From Rhipicephalus microplus (lineage: Eukaryota; Arthropoda; Arachnida; Ixodida; Ixodidae), in assembly GCF_043290135.1 (NCBI RefSeq), contig NC_134707.1:85206447-85270446 (forward strand): DNA of 64,000 nucleotides, given 5' to 3'. A program made the translations under genes and the position numbers. Numbering within the stretch: the stretch's first letter is position 1; each line of letters starts with the position of its first letter. This document shows positions 42,677-52,667 of the stretch, one piece after another. A model generated the notes under the pieces. That model was not told the DNA's origin, searched no databases, and was given only the letters and a program-made list of their open reading frames with translations.

Positions 42677-43870
42677 TCAGGTGGCAGGACGGTCGTCCGG
42701 CCCCGTTATTGGTTTCTTATTTTTCTTAACGCGCTCCAAGGAGGCGCGCCGCTCTTTTGGTACCAAGGGTACCGTTGTATCCATTGCCTCCCCAGAGGCA
42801 CTGCTTGCCCGAACATGCGAGCTGGTGGCTCGGAGTTTAGGCCTCGCCTGGTGAGGGGAGGCCTTGAGACCAGAGGACCCTGGAGTCTCCGGCCTCAATT
42901 CGCTAGGCGGCGGAGTAGACTGAACTACTGCCGCCTTGGGGGCAGGTGCCACAGCCGTCGGCTCGCTCTGCGCTGGCCGAAGGAGTGACGAGGGCTGGTG
43001 CGGCGTTGCCCCCTGACGCGCCGCATCAGCATATGTAGCGCCATAAAATGGCGACACTCTTCGTCTTGCTTCCTTGAATGTGATATTTTCTTTAATTTTC
43101 AATATGATAATTTCTTTTTCTTTTTTCCAAAATGAGCAAGACCGTGAGTATGCGGCATGATTTCCGCCACAGTTCACACAGTGTGATGGTTCTTCGCAAT
43201 TGTCAGAGTTGTGGCCTGACACTCCACATTGTGCACAAGTTTGGTGACCACGACAGCTTTGTGAGCCGTGGCCATACTTCTGGCATTTGAAACAACGACG
43301 TGGGTTGGGTATGTATGGTCTGATCTACGTCTTAGTGTACCCTGTTTGAATACTTTCTGGCAGATTACTGGAAGCGAACGTGAGTATTAGGTGTTTTGTG
43401 TGTGTTACCTTGTTGTCTCTTCTAATGGTGATCCTTTGTACATTGGTCACATTCTGACTCTTCCATACCTCCAGAAGTTCGTCTTCAGTCAAGCCGAGCA
43501 AATCAGCATCAGATACTACTCCACGGGTTGTGTTCATGAATCTGTGTGGCGTTACAGTGATGGAAGTGTCACCAAAAGTTGAAAGATTCTGTAGCTTTTC
43601 AAACTGTTCTTTTTCTCGAACTTCAAGAAGGAGGTTTCCGCTGGCCATTTTGGTAACTTTGTACCCGGCTCCTAGAGTTTCTGTGAGACATCTGGCTACT
43701 ACAAAGGGGGATACAGTTCTGGCTTGCTTGCTGCTTATCTCACTAAGTATAACATGAAAATGGGGGAAATTCTCAGTTGATCGGTTGAAAAATCCTAAGT
43801 CTTCGGTGCGTACGCGCTTTAAGGCGGTACGATCACTTATTAATGGAAATGCTCTATGTATGCCAGTTTA
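42677..43870 (-). pseudogene. LINE A ORF1 (gag-like, zinc knuckles), two defects
   Basis: The N-terminal part is recognisable from about 43870 (KRVRTEDLGFFNRSTENF), then a one-base frameshift near 43715. A central domain (LLLEVREKEQFEKLQNL) follows, then a TAG at 43325-43327 just before the RPYIPNPRRCFKCQ knuckle region. Three knuckles follow (CFKCQKYGHGSQSC, CAQCGVSGHNSDNC, CVNCGGNH with C). The tail is proline- and serine-rich. It ends 62 bp before ORF2. The exact start codon is uncertain. Confidence 0.82.
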
Positions 43871-44260
43871 ATTTTCTTCAGAAGCGTTGGCGGCCACCCA
43901 CCACGGAGCCCAACGAGGGGACGCTACAAGTTTGCGGATGCTAAAACCTGCAGACGCCAGCCGTACAACGCTACTATAACCCAATGCGCCTAGACCAAGG
44001 TAGGCTATTTGCACAGGGTTAACCCTAGCCGCCAGGAAGTTTGGAAGTAAACAGAAGAGAGGAGAAGACAGGACAGATAAAAAGTGAGAGATAAAGACGA
44101 AGATGTAGGGAGAGAGAGATAGGAAAAGGCGACTGCCGATTTCCCCTGGGTGGGTCAGCCCAGGGGTGCCGTCTACGTGAAGCCGGGGCCAAAGGGGTGT
44201 GTTGCCGCCGCTGGGGGGCCTTAAAGGTCCAATCACCCAGCATTGGCTCAACCCCCAGGA
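43871..44260 (-). other. LINE A 5' untranslated region
   Basis: G+C-rich leader between the right target duplication and ORF1. Such leaders carry the internal promoter in I-group LINEs; I cannot point to promoter elements here. It has an open frame that runs on from the LINE B endonuclease by chance. Confidence 0.55.
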
Positions 44261-44279
44261 TCCCCTTGATGTATGATGA
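44261..44279. repeat. LINE A target-site duplication, right copy
   Basis: tccccttgatgtatgatga; partner at 38529-38547. It codes for the start of the LINE B motif after GDFNAHH. Confidence 0.85.
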
Positions 44280-44620
44280 GCGTTAAAATCCCCAATGATA
44301 ACACACGGGTCAGGAGTTAACGCTATGATGTCTCGTAGTCTTCTTTTTTTGATCGAAACGGCTTGATGGTGATAGGTATGCGCCAACCACAGTGATGTTG
44401 AGCCTCCTCTTTTTCACTCTTAATTAAGCACACGTATTGGTTTCCGTCATGAGGTGGTACAGATTGAAGGATGTAAGTGAGGTCTCGGCGAATGTACACC
44501 AGAACCTTGCTGCTTTAAGTAACAGTAGATGACATAAAAGGTTCGTATCCCGAGAGTCGTATTGCACTCGATAAGTTCGGCTCACAAATGACGATTACGG
44601 GAAACATATTGACGTATACA
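44261..44620 (-). pseudogene. LINE B ORF2, endonuclease middle part
   Basis: Lies between the two insertions. It carries the endonuclease segments VIVICEPNLSS near its start and VIIGDFNAHHT (catalytic GDFN) near its end. A TAA follows the MSSTVT segment, and the middle is frameshifted. LINE A enters directly after the GDFNAHH motif. The segment continues on the far side of LINE A at 38547. Confidence 0.82.
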
Positions 44621-44888
44621 TGCTGTGTTGGAGGCCGGCTGGTCCCAACGAAGCAGAACAAGAAGAAGACGGCCGACGGAGACGTACGTGGCCGGCGAGG
44701 ACACCGACCTTCCCGAACACGCGGGTTGGCGCGAAGCGCCGAAAGCAAGCACAACAACCGCACTCCACGGTTACCCAACACACACTGTTTATTTTACAGT
44801 CGCCTTGAAATCCTCGATGCCAGAGTGGCGCCCCCCGCCATCCTCACATGTCAATCCGAAACCGAAACTGAAAACCCAGAACACAACA
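44621..44888 (-). repeat. 3' LTR of Ty3/gypsy element 1
   Basis: 268 bp, TG...CA ends on the minus strand. About nine-tenths identical to the other LTR by eye; most differences lie in its first 120 plus-strand bases. Confidence 0.9.
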
Positions 44889-45086
44889 ATCATCCCCTCC
44901 TCGAAAAAAGCACACCTATACACTGGTTATATATATATACATGCTCGATACCAACATATTTTACAAGGTATGTACATTAGAACACATGAAAATTCAGAGC
45001 ACGGCACACCGAACTCACACACTACAAGTCCTGAAAATGCACTGACAAACAAAAAAAAGTGTACACAACTGTTCGAAACAAGAGTT

Positions 45087-46379
45087 CTACATCACGTAGT
45101 CTTCGATCCGACGGGGCTTCTGCCGCTTCCGCTTAGGGCGGGCCCTTTTGGGTGTAGAATCAGGTGTCTCTGCACCTTGGTCACTTCTGCTCTGATGTGA
45201 CACATCAAGAGCAGTGGAAGATTGTGAAGGCTCTGAACGAGCGTTAAAATTTGCGGTCTCATCAGAGCTCGCAGCATGACCTTCGGAAGAATTTTGCGGA
45301 CCGAAGTCCGGTTCAACAGTCTCAGCCATATTTGAAGGTTCGAAGTGAACCGTATGACTTGGTGTACTTGAACCAGCGACACCGCCTGGTAAGTCCTCCA
45401 CCCTTGAAGAAGAAATGCCTGTACATGGAGGCCACATGTAACAGTCTGATGCGTAGTTGAAAAGCGTGGACGGAACGTGATGAGGAAGACTTTTAGGTGT
45501 TGAAGGCGAATCCGTATGAAAAATAACAAGGCATGAAGCATTCCAGATGTTACCATCAATTAAGCGAAAAGAAGTGGGGCTAACCTGGCCCATAACTTTG
45601 TAAGGACCCCGATACTTGGGGCGCTTGCCTGGCACACGAACCTTGAGTAGATCGCCAGTGCGAACTTTGGACTGCTTTGCACCTCGACGGGTGTCGACAT
45701 ACTTTTTCATTGCTCGTTGACGAGAAAAAACCCTGGTACGAATTTTATCAGGAGAAGACACTGCTATGTTATGAGGCAAAGAGACTATGCCGAGAGGAAC
45801 TCGCGGTTGCCTACCGTGGAGAAGTTGAGCAGGCGACACTCCAGTGGTGCCTTGTGGTGTGAACCGTTACGAAGCTAAACATTCAGTCAAGACTTGCTTG
45901 AGGGGACGGTGCTCTAATTGGGCGATCTGGATATGTTCCTTCAGAACGCGATTGAAGCACTTGATTTGGCCATTTGATTGGGGATAGAAAACTGATGACC
46001 TCAAGTGCTGAATTCCTCGTTGTGAAAGAAAAGCCTCGAAATGTTGGGACTGAAACTGTGGACCATTGTCCGTAACTATGGCATCAGGAAACCCTTCCCG
46101 GCTGAAGATTGAAGACAGAAACTCAATGATGACCTCAGAAGTAACCGTATGTGCGAAACAAAGCTCTGGCCATTTGGAATAGTAGTCAATGAGAGAAACA
46201 ATGAACCGGGAATTTTGCGGAACATTATGCAAAGGACCGATGATGTCCATGCCGAGTTTCTGCCAAGGCCGATCAGGCCACTGGACTGGCTGCAACGGAG
46301 AAAATGCAGGTTTGGCAGACTTGTCAGCTGCCTGACATCTATGGCAGTTGTAAACTGCATGCTCAACCTGCTTGTCTAA
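45087..46379 (-). pseudogene. Ty3/gypsy 1 integrase, C-terminal two thirds
   Basis: Starts at the edge of the Harbinger-like insertion and carries the end of the zinc region (NCHRCQ), the core (GMDIIGP, VTDNGPQF) and a C-terminal chromodomain-free region (GDLLKVRVPGKRPKYRGPY). The third catalytic residue is lost: the family's glutamate in the NG-x-x-E-R-FN motif is a lysine (codon at 45960-45962). A TAA at 45867-45869 splits the frame before the GVSPAQLLHG segment. Integrase would insert the cDNA; this copy could not. Confidence 0.88.
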
Positions 46380-47466
46380 TGCCCCTGACACACGGGCACC
46401 CCTGAAGTCCTTTAGACAAGGGGACATCTTTCGGAAAGGCGTTCGGGCGCAGTGACACAAGACAAAGGAGTAACTCCTTCCCGACAAAGATCCTTTTTGT
46501 AAAAGCAGATCCCGCATCTACTTTTCTGGCAGGAAGCGAGTACTCTCGCATACAGTGTGCATAATTTATCGATACAAGAAAACGTGTCGCAACATTGCGG
46601 TGCCCTGTCACTATTTTTTGCGCTGAGAAAATGTTTTCATTTTCAGCAGCTGTGCGATTTGTTGAAAAGTGAAGGCCTATAGTCTGTCCATAGCCTGTAT
46701 TATGTCACTAGCGCGATCATGTTAGGGTTGGCAGCGGCAGTTGCTGTGTCGGGCTCACTCGAAAACACTGCTTAAAGTGGCCGTCGCCTAATAACGGCAA
46801 TGTGTCTTCGAACCAGCGTTCGTTGCGCACATAGGCCAACCTTTCGCGGTTTATGGCTCGGGGGGACAGTGCGGAAGCAGTCAAAATGAATCTGTTTATG
46901 ACGAATCTTTGTTTGAGGCTCATCACTCTTGCCTTCGCAGCATTTAGCTCATCTTCGATGGAGCCGAACGCGACAAGAGTCAGGCCCACCTCAACTGTTG
47001 CTTTATCTCTGTCTCTGCGCTGAGACATCGCAGGACCACGATGAAACGCGGCACACCGTCACTGACCCAGCTGGACGCAGCCATGTAAAAAGCACGACAA
47101 AAAACAAAAACAGCAAAGCACCGACTGTTCATAGTGGCCAGACGAACTTAATTTGCTGCTAAAAACGCAAAAAAGCGTAAGAAAATTACAAGTATGCGCA
47201 TTATAAGCCACCAGACAATAAAAAAAACGGTTTTATGCTCCGGCGTCGCTGAATGTGATGTACATGCGCAGATTCTTTTTAATATTTCCAATTTGCTGCT
47301 TCCACAAAGAGCGCCATTTTTCCTGCACCGTTCTTCTGAGGCACCGCCTAAAGTAGTAGTCTGGTGCCGTGTGTCATCAGCGCCACTCCTTTCTGCAAAT
47401 GGTCCCCTTAGGCGACAAAAGGGGTTTACTTCAAAGTACTTTACTTTTGCCCGTGTGTCACGGGTG
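46380..47466. mobile_element. PIF/Harbinger-like DNA element in the integrase
   Basis: 1,087 bp between two copies of TAA (46377-46379 and 47467-47469); 3-bp TWA duplications are the PIF/Harbinger hallmark. Its ends are inverted repeats sharing tgacacacgggca about five bases inside each tip (left ctgacacacgggcac, right tgcccgtgtgtcacg). The retroelement's integrase frame resumes across it. It holds one short frame that may be a transposase remnant, so it is non-autonomous. Confidence 0.82.
46717..47028 (-). pseudogene. Short frame in Harbinger-like element, possible transposase remnant
   Basis: 103 codons containing RNERWFEDTLPLLGDGHFKQ followed by CFRVSP. The pattern of a basic/aromatic stretch leading to F-R-V-S resembles the N-terminal part of Harbinger/ALP1-type transposases. 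No DDE core follows, which fits an internally deleted element. The family match is from memory and uncertain. Confidence 0.45.
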
Positions 47467-47469
47467 TAA

Positions 47470-50400
47470 GGCTGGCCACCAGTACCTGTCTCTGAGATTC
47501 TGTTTGGTGCGGACAATGCCTGGATGGGCCTCATGGGCAAGCTAAGCTGTATTAGCTTGTTACGGAAAGAAGCAGGGGGAATCACGCGTTCATCGCGGAA
47601 AAGCAAGTCCTCGACACAAGACAGTTCCTGTCGGACTGTGAAGTAAGGCGAGAATTCAGAAGCAAGAGCACCTTTGGAAGGCCATCCTTCACGTAAATAT
47701 TTGAGAACTTGAGACAAAGTGGAATCTGGAGCTGTAGCTGCCTGAAGCTCAGCTTTAGTAATGCAGGAAGTAACTAATGAAACAACTTCCTCATCCCGCT
47801 CTTCAGTAACCGGTATCTGAAGAGGAAGGCGCAACAGTGCATCAGCAACCACGTTATTAGAACCTTTACAATATTGAACACTGAAATTATAATACATGAG
47901 TTTGGTACACCAGCGGGAATTGCGAATGGGGCGGCGGCCTTCGGATCCTGCAGAAATAAGCGCAACTAGTGCTTGGTGATCTGTACGTAATGAGAAGTGC
48001 CGGCCCCACAAGTAAACATGCCATTTCCCACAGGCAAAAAGACAAGCGAGAGCTTCACGCTCACCTACTGAATATCTGCGTTCAGCAGGGGTCAATGTAC
48101 GAGATTCAAAAGCAATAGTGTTCAGCTGATCAGCTCTGAGTTGTTGCAACACTGCTCCCAGTACAACATCGGACGCATCCGTCGTGATGACGATGGGAAG
48201 CTTCTCATTGAAAATACTAACAGCTGGCTTTGAGGTCAGTATTGACTTAACTTGCAAGAAGCTCTGCTCAGCTTCAGCTGACCAGTTAAAAGGCTGTGCT
48301 TGACGAAGTAGAGTACGCAGTGGTTCAACAACATCAGCATAGTGAGGAACAAACTTGGCATAATAACCAACAATACCTAAAAAAGATTGCAAGGTTTTAA
48401 CATCAGTAGGCCGTGGGGAATTGACAATGGCCTGATCATTAGATTCAACAGGTGTCAAGCCGCGGGAACGGACATTATGTTCTAGAAGTTGTAACTCATT
48501 CACAGAAAAAATGCACTTGTTATTAACTTTCATACCACATTCACTGATGCGGTAGAGAACAGTATGCAAGTTAGCATCGTGCTCTTCGCGAGTACGTCCC
48601 CACACCAAAATGTCATCCAAGTAACAAAGGGCGCCATTACAACCCTTAAGAATAATTGACATCATTTTCTGAAACACTGCAGGGGCAGATGCAAGCCCGA
48701 AACACACGCGGCGAAGCCGAAACAAGGCTTCGTGCGATACAAATGTGGTCAAGTCTCCACTGCACTCAGAAAGTTCAACTTGGTGATAAGCGGACGCGAG
48801 GTCCAGCTTGGAGAAACATACCGCTCCGGAGAGCTGATGAAGCAGTTCTTCAATGTGAGGAAGTGGAAAACCGTCTACGACGATTGCCTTGTTCGGTTCT
48901 CGTAAATCGACGCATAGTCGAAGGGATCCATCTTTTTTCTTGAAGACGACCAGTGGAGAAACCCAGTCGGAAGCAGAGACAGGCTCCATGATTCCGCTGG
49001 CTTGAAGGCGAGACAGTTCCGCAGAGACTTGCTCACGGAGAAGAAGAGGAATGCGGCGCAGCTTGGCACGCACAGGGCACACACCTGGTCGACGCATCAC
49101 CTTATGCACAAAACCGCGCACACAACCCAGTTCACGGGTGAACAGGTGGTGGAATTCAGAAGGCCCGTTGGCCGGAAGATCATCTTGGACGTCGACTTGA
49201 GCACACGTCATAGACGCACCATCGATGTTGATGGACAAAGCCCCGATGGCATCACGTCCCAAAAGCGAGCTGCCATTGGCAGTTACATAAAAAGTAATGG
49301 AAGCAGTGCGACTGCAATGGGAGACCTGAGCTGTAAATTGACCTTAATTATCGATCGTTCCCTTGGAATATGTTTGTAGAACGACGTGTGAAGGCAAAAG
49401 CCGAATGTTGGAAAAATGACTGTGAAAGTCAGCGGCACAGATTAAAGAGACTGAGGCACCAGTGTCCACGAGAAATGACAAGGGCACATCGCCCACTGAA
49501 ACTACGATGCTGGGCTCGTACGTAGTGTGGAGGCCATCCACATTTAAAACAGTGACCGTATTGGTTTGTGCAGTGCTCGAAGGAGCGGACGAAGAAACTG
49601 GTTCTGGAAGATTTGCTGGACGGCAAATGCATACGGACTGAAAATGTCCGATTTTTCCGCACGCAAGACAAGTGCGGTTTCTCGCGGGACACTGCGCGAA
49701 ATTGGCTAAATGTCGAGCCGATCCACAACGAAAGCAATGCGCGGTTGCGCTTAGAGAAGAAAATTGCGAACGCGAATTAGGAGCTTGGTGCTGTTCCTGA
49801 AAACCAGAATTTGGCGGAATGGGGTCGCCATATTGTCGGCTTCCTCGCCCCTGTGACGCAGAGTGGCCGCCATGTTGGCCGCCGCGCCGAGACGAAGATG
49901 AAGGGCCGCAATGTTGACGCGTCCCGTGAAACGAAGAGCCGCCGCCTTGGCCCCTCGCAGCAGAAAGTTGCTGCACTGAATGTGGAGCGAATTGCTCCAA
50001 CTGGGAGCGAATAAGCTCGTCCTCTCGCGCAATTGAGAGGGCTTCTGATAATGAAGTCGAGGAGCCTTTTTGAAGCATGCGGCAGCGGACGTGTTGCGAG
50101 GTTACCCCAGTGAAAAGCAGATGGCGGATCATATCGTCCTCGAGCGCGCCGAAGCCGCACGACGCGGCGAGCGTTCGAAGAGAAGTAATGAACTTGGCGA
50201 CTGGCTCACCAGGCAATTGTCGCCCTTCTTGGAATTTTACGCGTGCGAGATAATCGCACGAGACATCTTTAAAATGCTCATAGAAAAGAGCAACCGCATT
50301 CTTGAAGGCATCGCCCAACGCTGGCGTCGGCGACGCGTTGGTGGCTTCCAAAGTATAGAAGAGCTTTAACCCGGCAGGGCCCAACGCGTTGAGCAGCAGG

Positions 50401-50540
50401 GCCTTGCGACGCTCGGGCTTGCTGGCGTCCTCCCCGACCGCGTCTGCGTAGGCCTGAAACACCAATTTTCAGTCCGCCCACGGAAGTGGCGGGTCACCGG
50501 GCGAATGAAGAAACAGGGGAGGTGGAATAGGAGACTCCAT
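47470..50540 (-). pseudogene. Ty3/gypsy 1 gag-protease-RT-RNase H polyprotein, broken
   Basis: One original frame from ATG 50540 (MESPIPPPLF). Gag capsid-like region, then two knuckles (CFRCGSARH with C, CLACGKIGHFQSVC), protease LVDTGAS (Asp at 49464-49466), RT (VFKKKDGSLRLCVDLR, CYLDD at 48612-48623), RNase H (TTDASDVVLG, REALACLFA, RTDHQAL) and the start of the integrase zinc region. Defects: TGA at 50469-50471 where tryptophan is expected; TAA at 49344-49346 inside the protease domain; a one-base frameshift near 47545. RT and RNase H catalytic motifs are kept. Gag and pol share one frame, so no programmed shift is needed. Confidence 0.9.
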
Positions 50541-50742
50541 TTCAAGTAAGAAGAATGGAGAGGTGCAGTCGAGAAGAAAATGACGCCAGTACACTGTTTG
50601 AAGACGAAGGCAGACGCGGCGTAGCTGAATGAAGAAATGAAGCGACGCAGCACGCAGTAGCCACCTTGCTGGGAACAAAGAGCGTCTAGGGTTAGCACGA
50701 ACACGGAGAACGAAATGGGTTCTTACAGGTCCTCGTCGCCAT

Positions 50743-51009
50743 TGCTGAATTGGGGCTGGCTGATCTTAACGAAGCAGAAGAAGAAGAAGACGGCCGACAG
50801 AGATGTACGCGGCCGGCGGGGACACCGACCAGCCCGAACACGTGGGTTGGCGCGAAGCGCCGAAAGCAAGCACAACAACCGCACTCCACGGTTACCCAAC
50901 ACACACTGTTTATTTTACAGTCGCCTTGAAATCCTCGATGCCAGAGCGGCGCCCCCTGGCATCCTCACATGTCAATCCGAAACCGAAACCGAAAACCCAG
51001 AACACAACA
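50743..51009 (-). repeat. 5' LTR of Ty3/gypsy element 1
   Basis: 267 bp. On the minus strand it is followed after one base by tggcgacgaggacc, where the primer-binding site should be. I could not assign the priming tRNA. Confidence 0.9.
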
Positions 51010-51120
51010 GTACACAAATCGACAAAAGTCACCAATGCGCGATCTCAGTCCCCTGGCATTCTACTGCAGTATTGCTGCTTTACGAACCTCATCCCTGAAA
51101 GAACGTGGTGGGTTAGCCAT
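51010..51120 (-). pseudogene. LINE B ORF2, start and first endonuclease strand
   Basis: ORF2 begins MANPPRSFRDEV at 51120. The conserved first endonuclease strand follows, with a TAG at 51061-51063 where the family has tryptophan. The frame is cut at 51010-51014 by the Ty3/gypsy insertion and resumes at 44620. Confidence 0.8.
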
Positions 51121-51123
51121 GGT

Positions 51124-52569
51124 CTACACTAGGGCTGCTAGTACTAGACTAAGCGCGTCCAGTACTTGAAGGGCACTTTTGGCTGACGGTGTATTCATGT
51201 CGCTTAACAACATGCGAATGGTGTCTACTAATGATCTTAGCATCACCATCACGCGATGATCTGGCTTCCCGGCCGTTGCAGCATTTTGTGCTTGTTCTTG
51301 AGGCGGCTTCTGTGGAGGCTCAACAGATCGTGTAGGCGGCTTCTGTTGAGGCTCAACAGATCGTCTAGGCTGAAGGGGTGGCCATTTCTTTGGAGAGAGA
51401 GAGATCATCCAGCATCTTCTCTTTCAGCGCAGATGTTTGCCGTGCTAGGAGCTGCGCTTGTCGATTTCACTTGAGTTTCTGACTTTCTTGTCAGATTTTG
51501 CACTGTCCTTCGTGAGGACCTTCGACGATGACGGCGCCTTCACCTTACTTTTTGTGCAGCTCCTCTGTGAGTCGAGTTGTCTCGCACCATTTGCCTCAGA
51601 ATATAAATCTCTTTCTTAATCTGAGGACAGTCCTTTAAGGAAGCACTGTGAGCTCCTTGGCAGTTGGAGCATTTCAACGTAGTTGCATTACAGTCGTCTT
51701 CTGAGTGGTGTTCAGCGCATCGGGGGCACACTTCGGAATTTCTGCAAACGCTCTTCACGTGGCCAATCTTCTGGCACTTGAAACACTGCATAGGCTTCGG
51801 AATAAATGGGCGAACCTGGTGACGGAAATGACCAACCTTCACGTAAGAGGGAAGACAGTCACCCTTGAATGTTAGTCGCACACAACGAGACTTGCCTAAG
51901 CGACCAGCATGCACGATGACGTTGTTTTCACTCACTGGTTTTATCAGTACAGGAACATCTTCATTGGCGATTTCAGTGTCTATGTCATAGATAACTCCTG
52001 TTACGTGTCACCATTCGCTGGTATAATGGATCGGACCTTGATGTTTCCCAGCTCTGACACATGCTGTAGCGTGTTCAGTGCACTCGGGTTCCTCACGTCG
52101 ATTGCCAAAATATTCTTCCTCATGTTTATCCTGATGTCCCTAATCTCGTTAGGCACAATGTTTTCAAGGTGCAAGGACAGTGCTTGCCTGTTGAGGAAGC
52201 GTAGATTGGCAGTAGTTGTCTACGGCACAAACAGAATGGAGTGAGGCCATCGCTGAGGCATCAAGTGGCTGCACTTGATGCCGATGATGCGCTCATGATT
52301 TTTCGTTTGGCCTTGCGGTAGAGCACAGGTTCGAAGTCGTCTTCCGAGGACTCGTAGTCTGATGCAGAGTACAGCTCGGTGTCCTCGCTCTCACTAGATG
52401 GATTACCACGCCCGTGGATGAACTGGTACTGGGCGGGATCTCCGGGGATTGTACATCCATGACCGCAATGTGGGGGGCTGGAGACCCCGCTGTTGCGCTG
52501 TGGAACGCAGAAAAAACAGCGCAGACCGCAAGATGTATTCCACAAGAGAATCACTTCGTCTTCATCCAT
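51124..52569 (-). pseudogene. LINE B ORF1 (gag-like, zinc knuckles), frameshifted
   Basis: ORF1 of I-group LINEs binds element RNA. It starts MDEDEVILLWN at 52569, has an acidic SSEDDFEPVLYRK segment, a middle domain (NEIRDIRINMRKNILAID) and three knuckles at about 51650-51800 (CFKCQKIGHVKSVC, then CPRC and CSNC motifs). It ends at 51124, four bases before the ORF2 start. It is broken by several frameshifts, so its pieces lie in different frames. Confidence 0.8.
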
Positions 52570-52667
52570 GTTTTTCTAAACACACATAGTGGGCAGTAGG
52601 CGACTTCTTAATATGACAAAATATATCTCGGACGACAGTTCGCAACTCTGTTGGCAGCATGTTCTCT

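Larger units (their letters stand above)
38548..44260 (-). mobile_element. LINE A: nearly intact I-group LINE inside LINE B
   Basis: A complete 5.7-kb LINE: 5' end at 44260, ORF1, ORF2, and a 3' end with a short (TCA)n tail at 38548. The 19-bp flanks tccccataatgtatgatga (38529-38547) and tccccttgatgtatgatga (44261-44279) match at 17 positions and are its target duplication. It is much better preserved than LINE B: ORF2 has one nonsense codon and one frameshift. This agrees with its being the younger element of the pair. Confidence 0.9.
44621..51009 (-). mobile_element. Ty3/gypsy LTR retrotransposon 1, inside LINE B
   Basis: A complete element with LTRs at 44621-44888 (3') and 50743-51009 (5'), starting TGTTGTG and ending CAGCA on the minus strand. 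The 5-bp flanks ataca (44616-44620) and gtaca (51010-51014) are its target duplication with one mismatch. The order 5' LTR, gag, protease, RT, RNase H, integrase, 3' LTR is Ty3/gypsy. A purine-rich tract (cgaggagggga in sense) lies just before the 3' LTR. It carries two nonsense codons in gag-protease, one frameshift before integrase, an inserted DNA element, a stop in integrase and a lost catalytic residue. Confidence 0.92.
35157..52657 (-). mobile_element. LINE B: I-group LINE split by two nested insertions
   Basis: A full-length-looking LINE with ORF1 (zinc knuckles), endonuclease, reverse transcriptase, RNase H and a C-terminal CCHC motif. Its 5' end is at 52657 and its 3' end at 35157. 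The 10-bp duplication catgttctct flanks it at 35147-35156 and 52658-52667. About 5.4 kb remain after subtracting LINE A and the Ty3/gypsy element, which both sit in its endonuclease domain. Each insertion duplicated a short target, and the frame continues beyond each. Stops and frameshifts are spread along all ORFs, so it is dead. It lies next to a Penelope-like fragment on its right. Confidence 0.85.

Noticed and set aside
43868..44250. Frame running from LINE B endonuclease into LINE A leader as one gene
   Set aside because: The joint is the LINE A insertion point with a 19-bp duplication; the fusion is accidental.
44625..45200. Plus-strand 191-codon frame over the 3' LTR
   Set aside because: Non-coding LTR and antisense to integrase; the same frame recurs in the other LTR at 50803.
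47148..47466. C-terminal extension of the RT-RNase H frame with a hydrophobic end
   Set aside because: It is read after a frameshift and through the inserted DNA element, not a membrane or envelope domain.
49344..49346. TAA as a programmed readthrough stop between gag and pol
   Set aside because: It falls inside the protease domain and the frame on both sides is the same protein, so it is a nonsense mutation.
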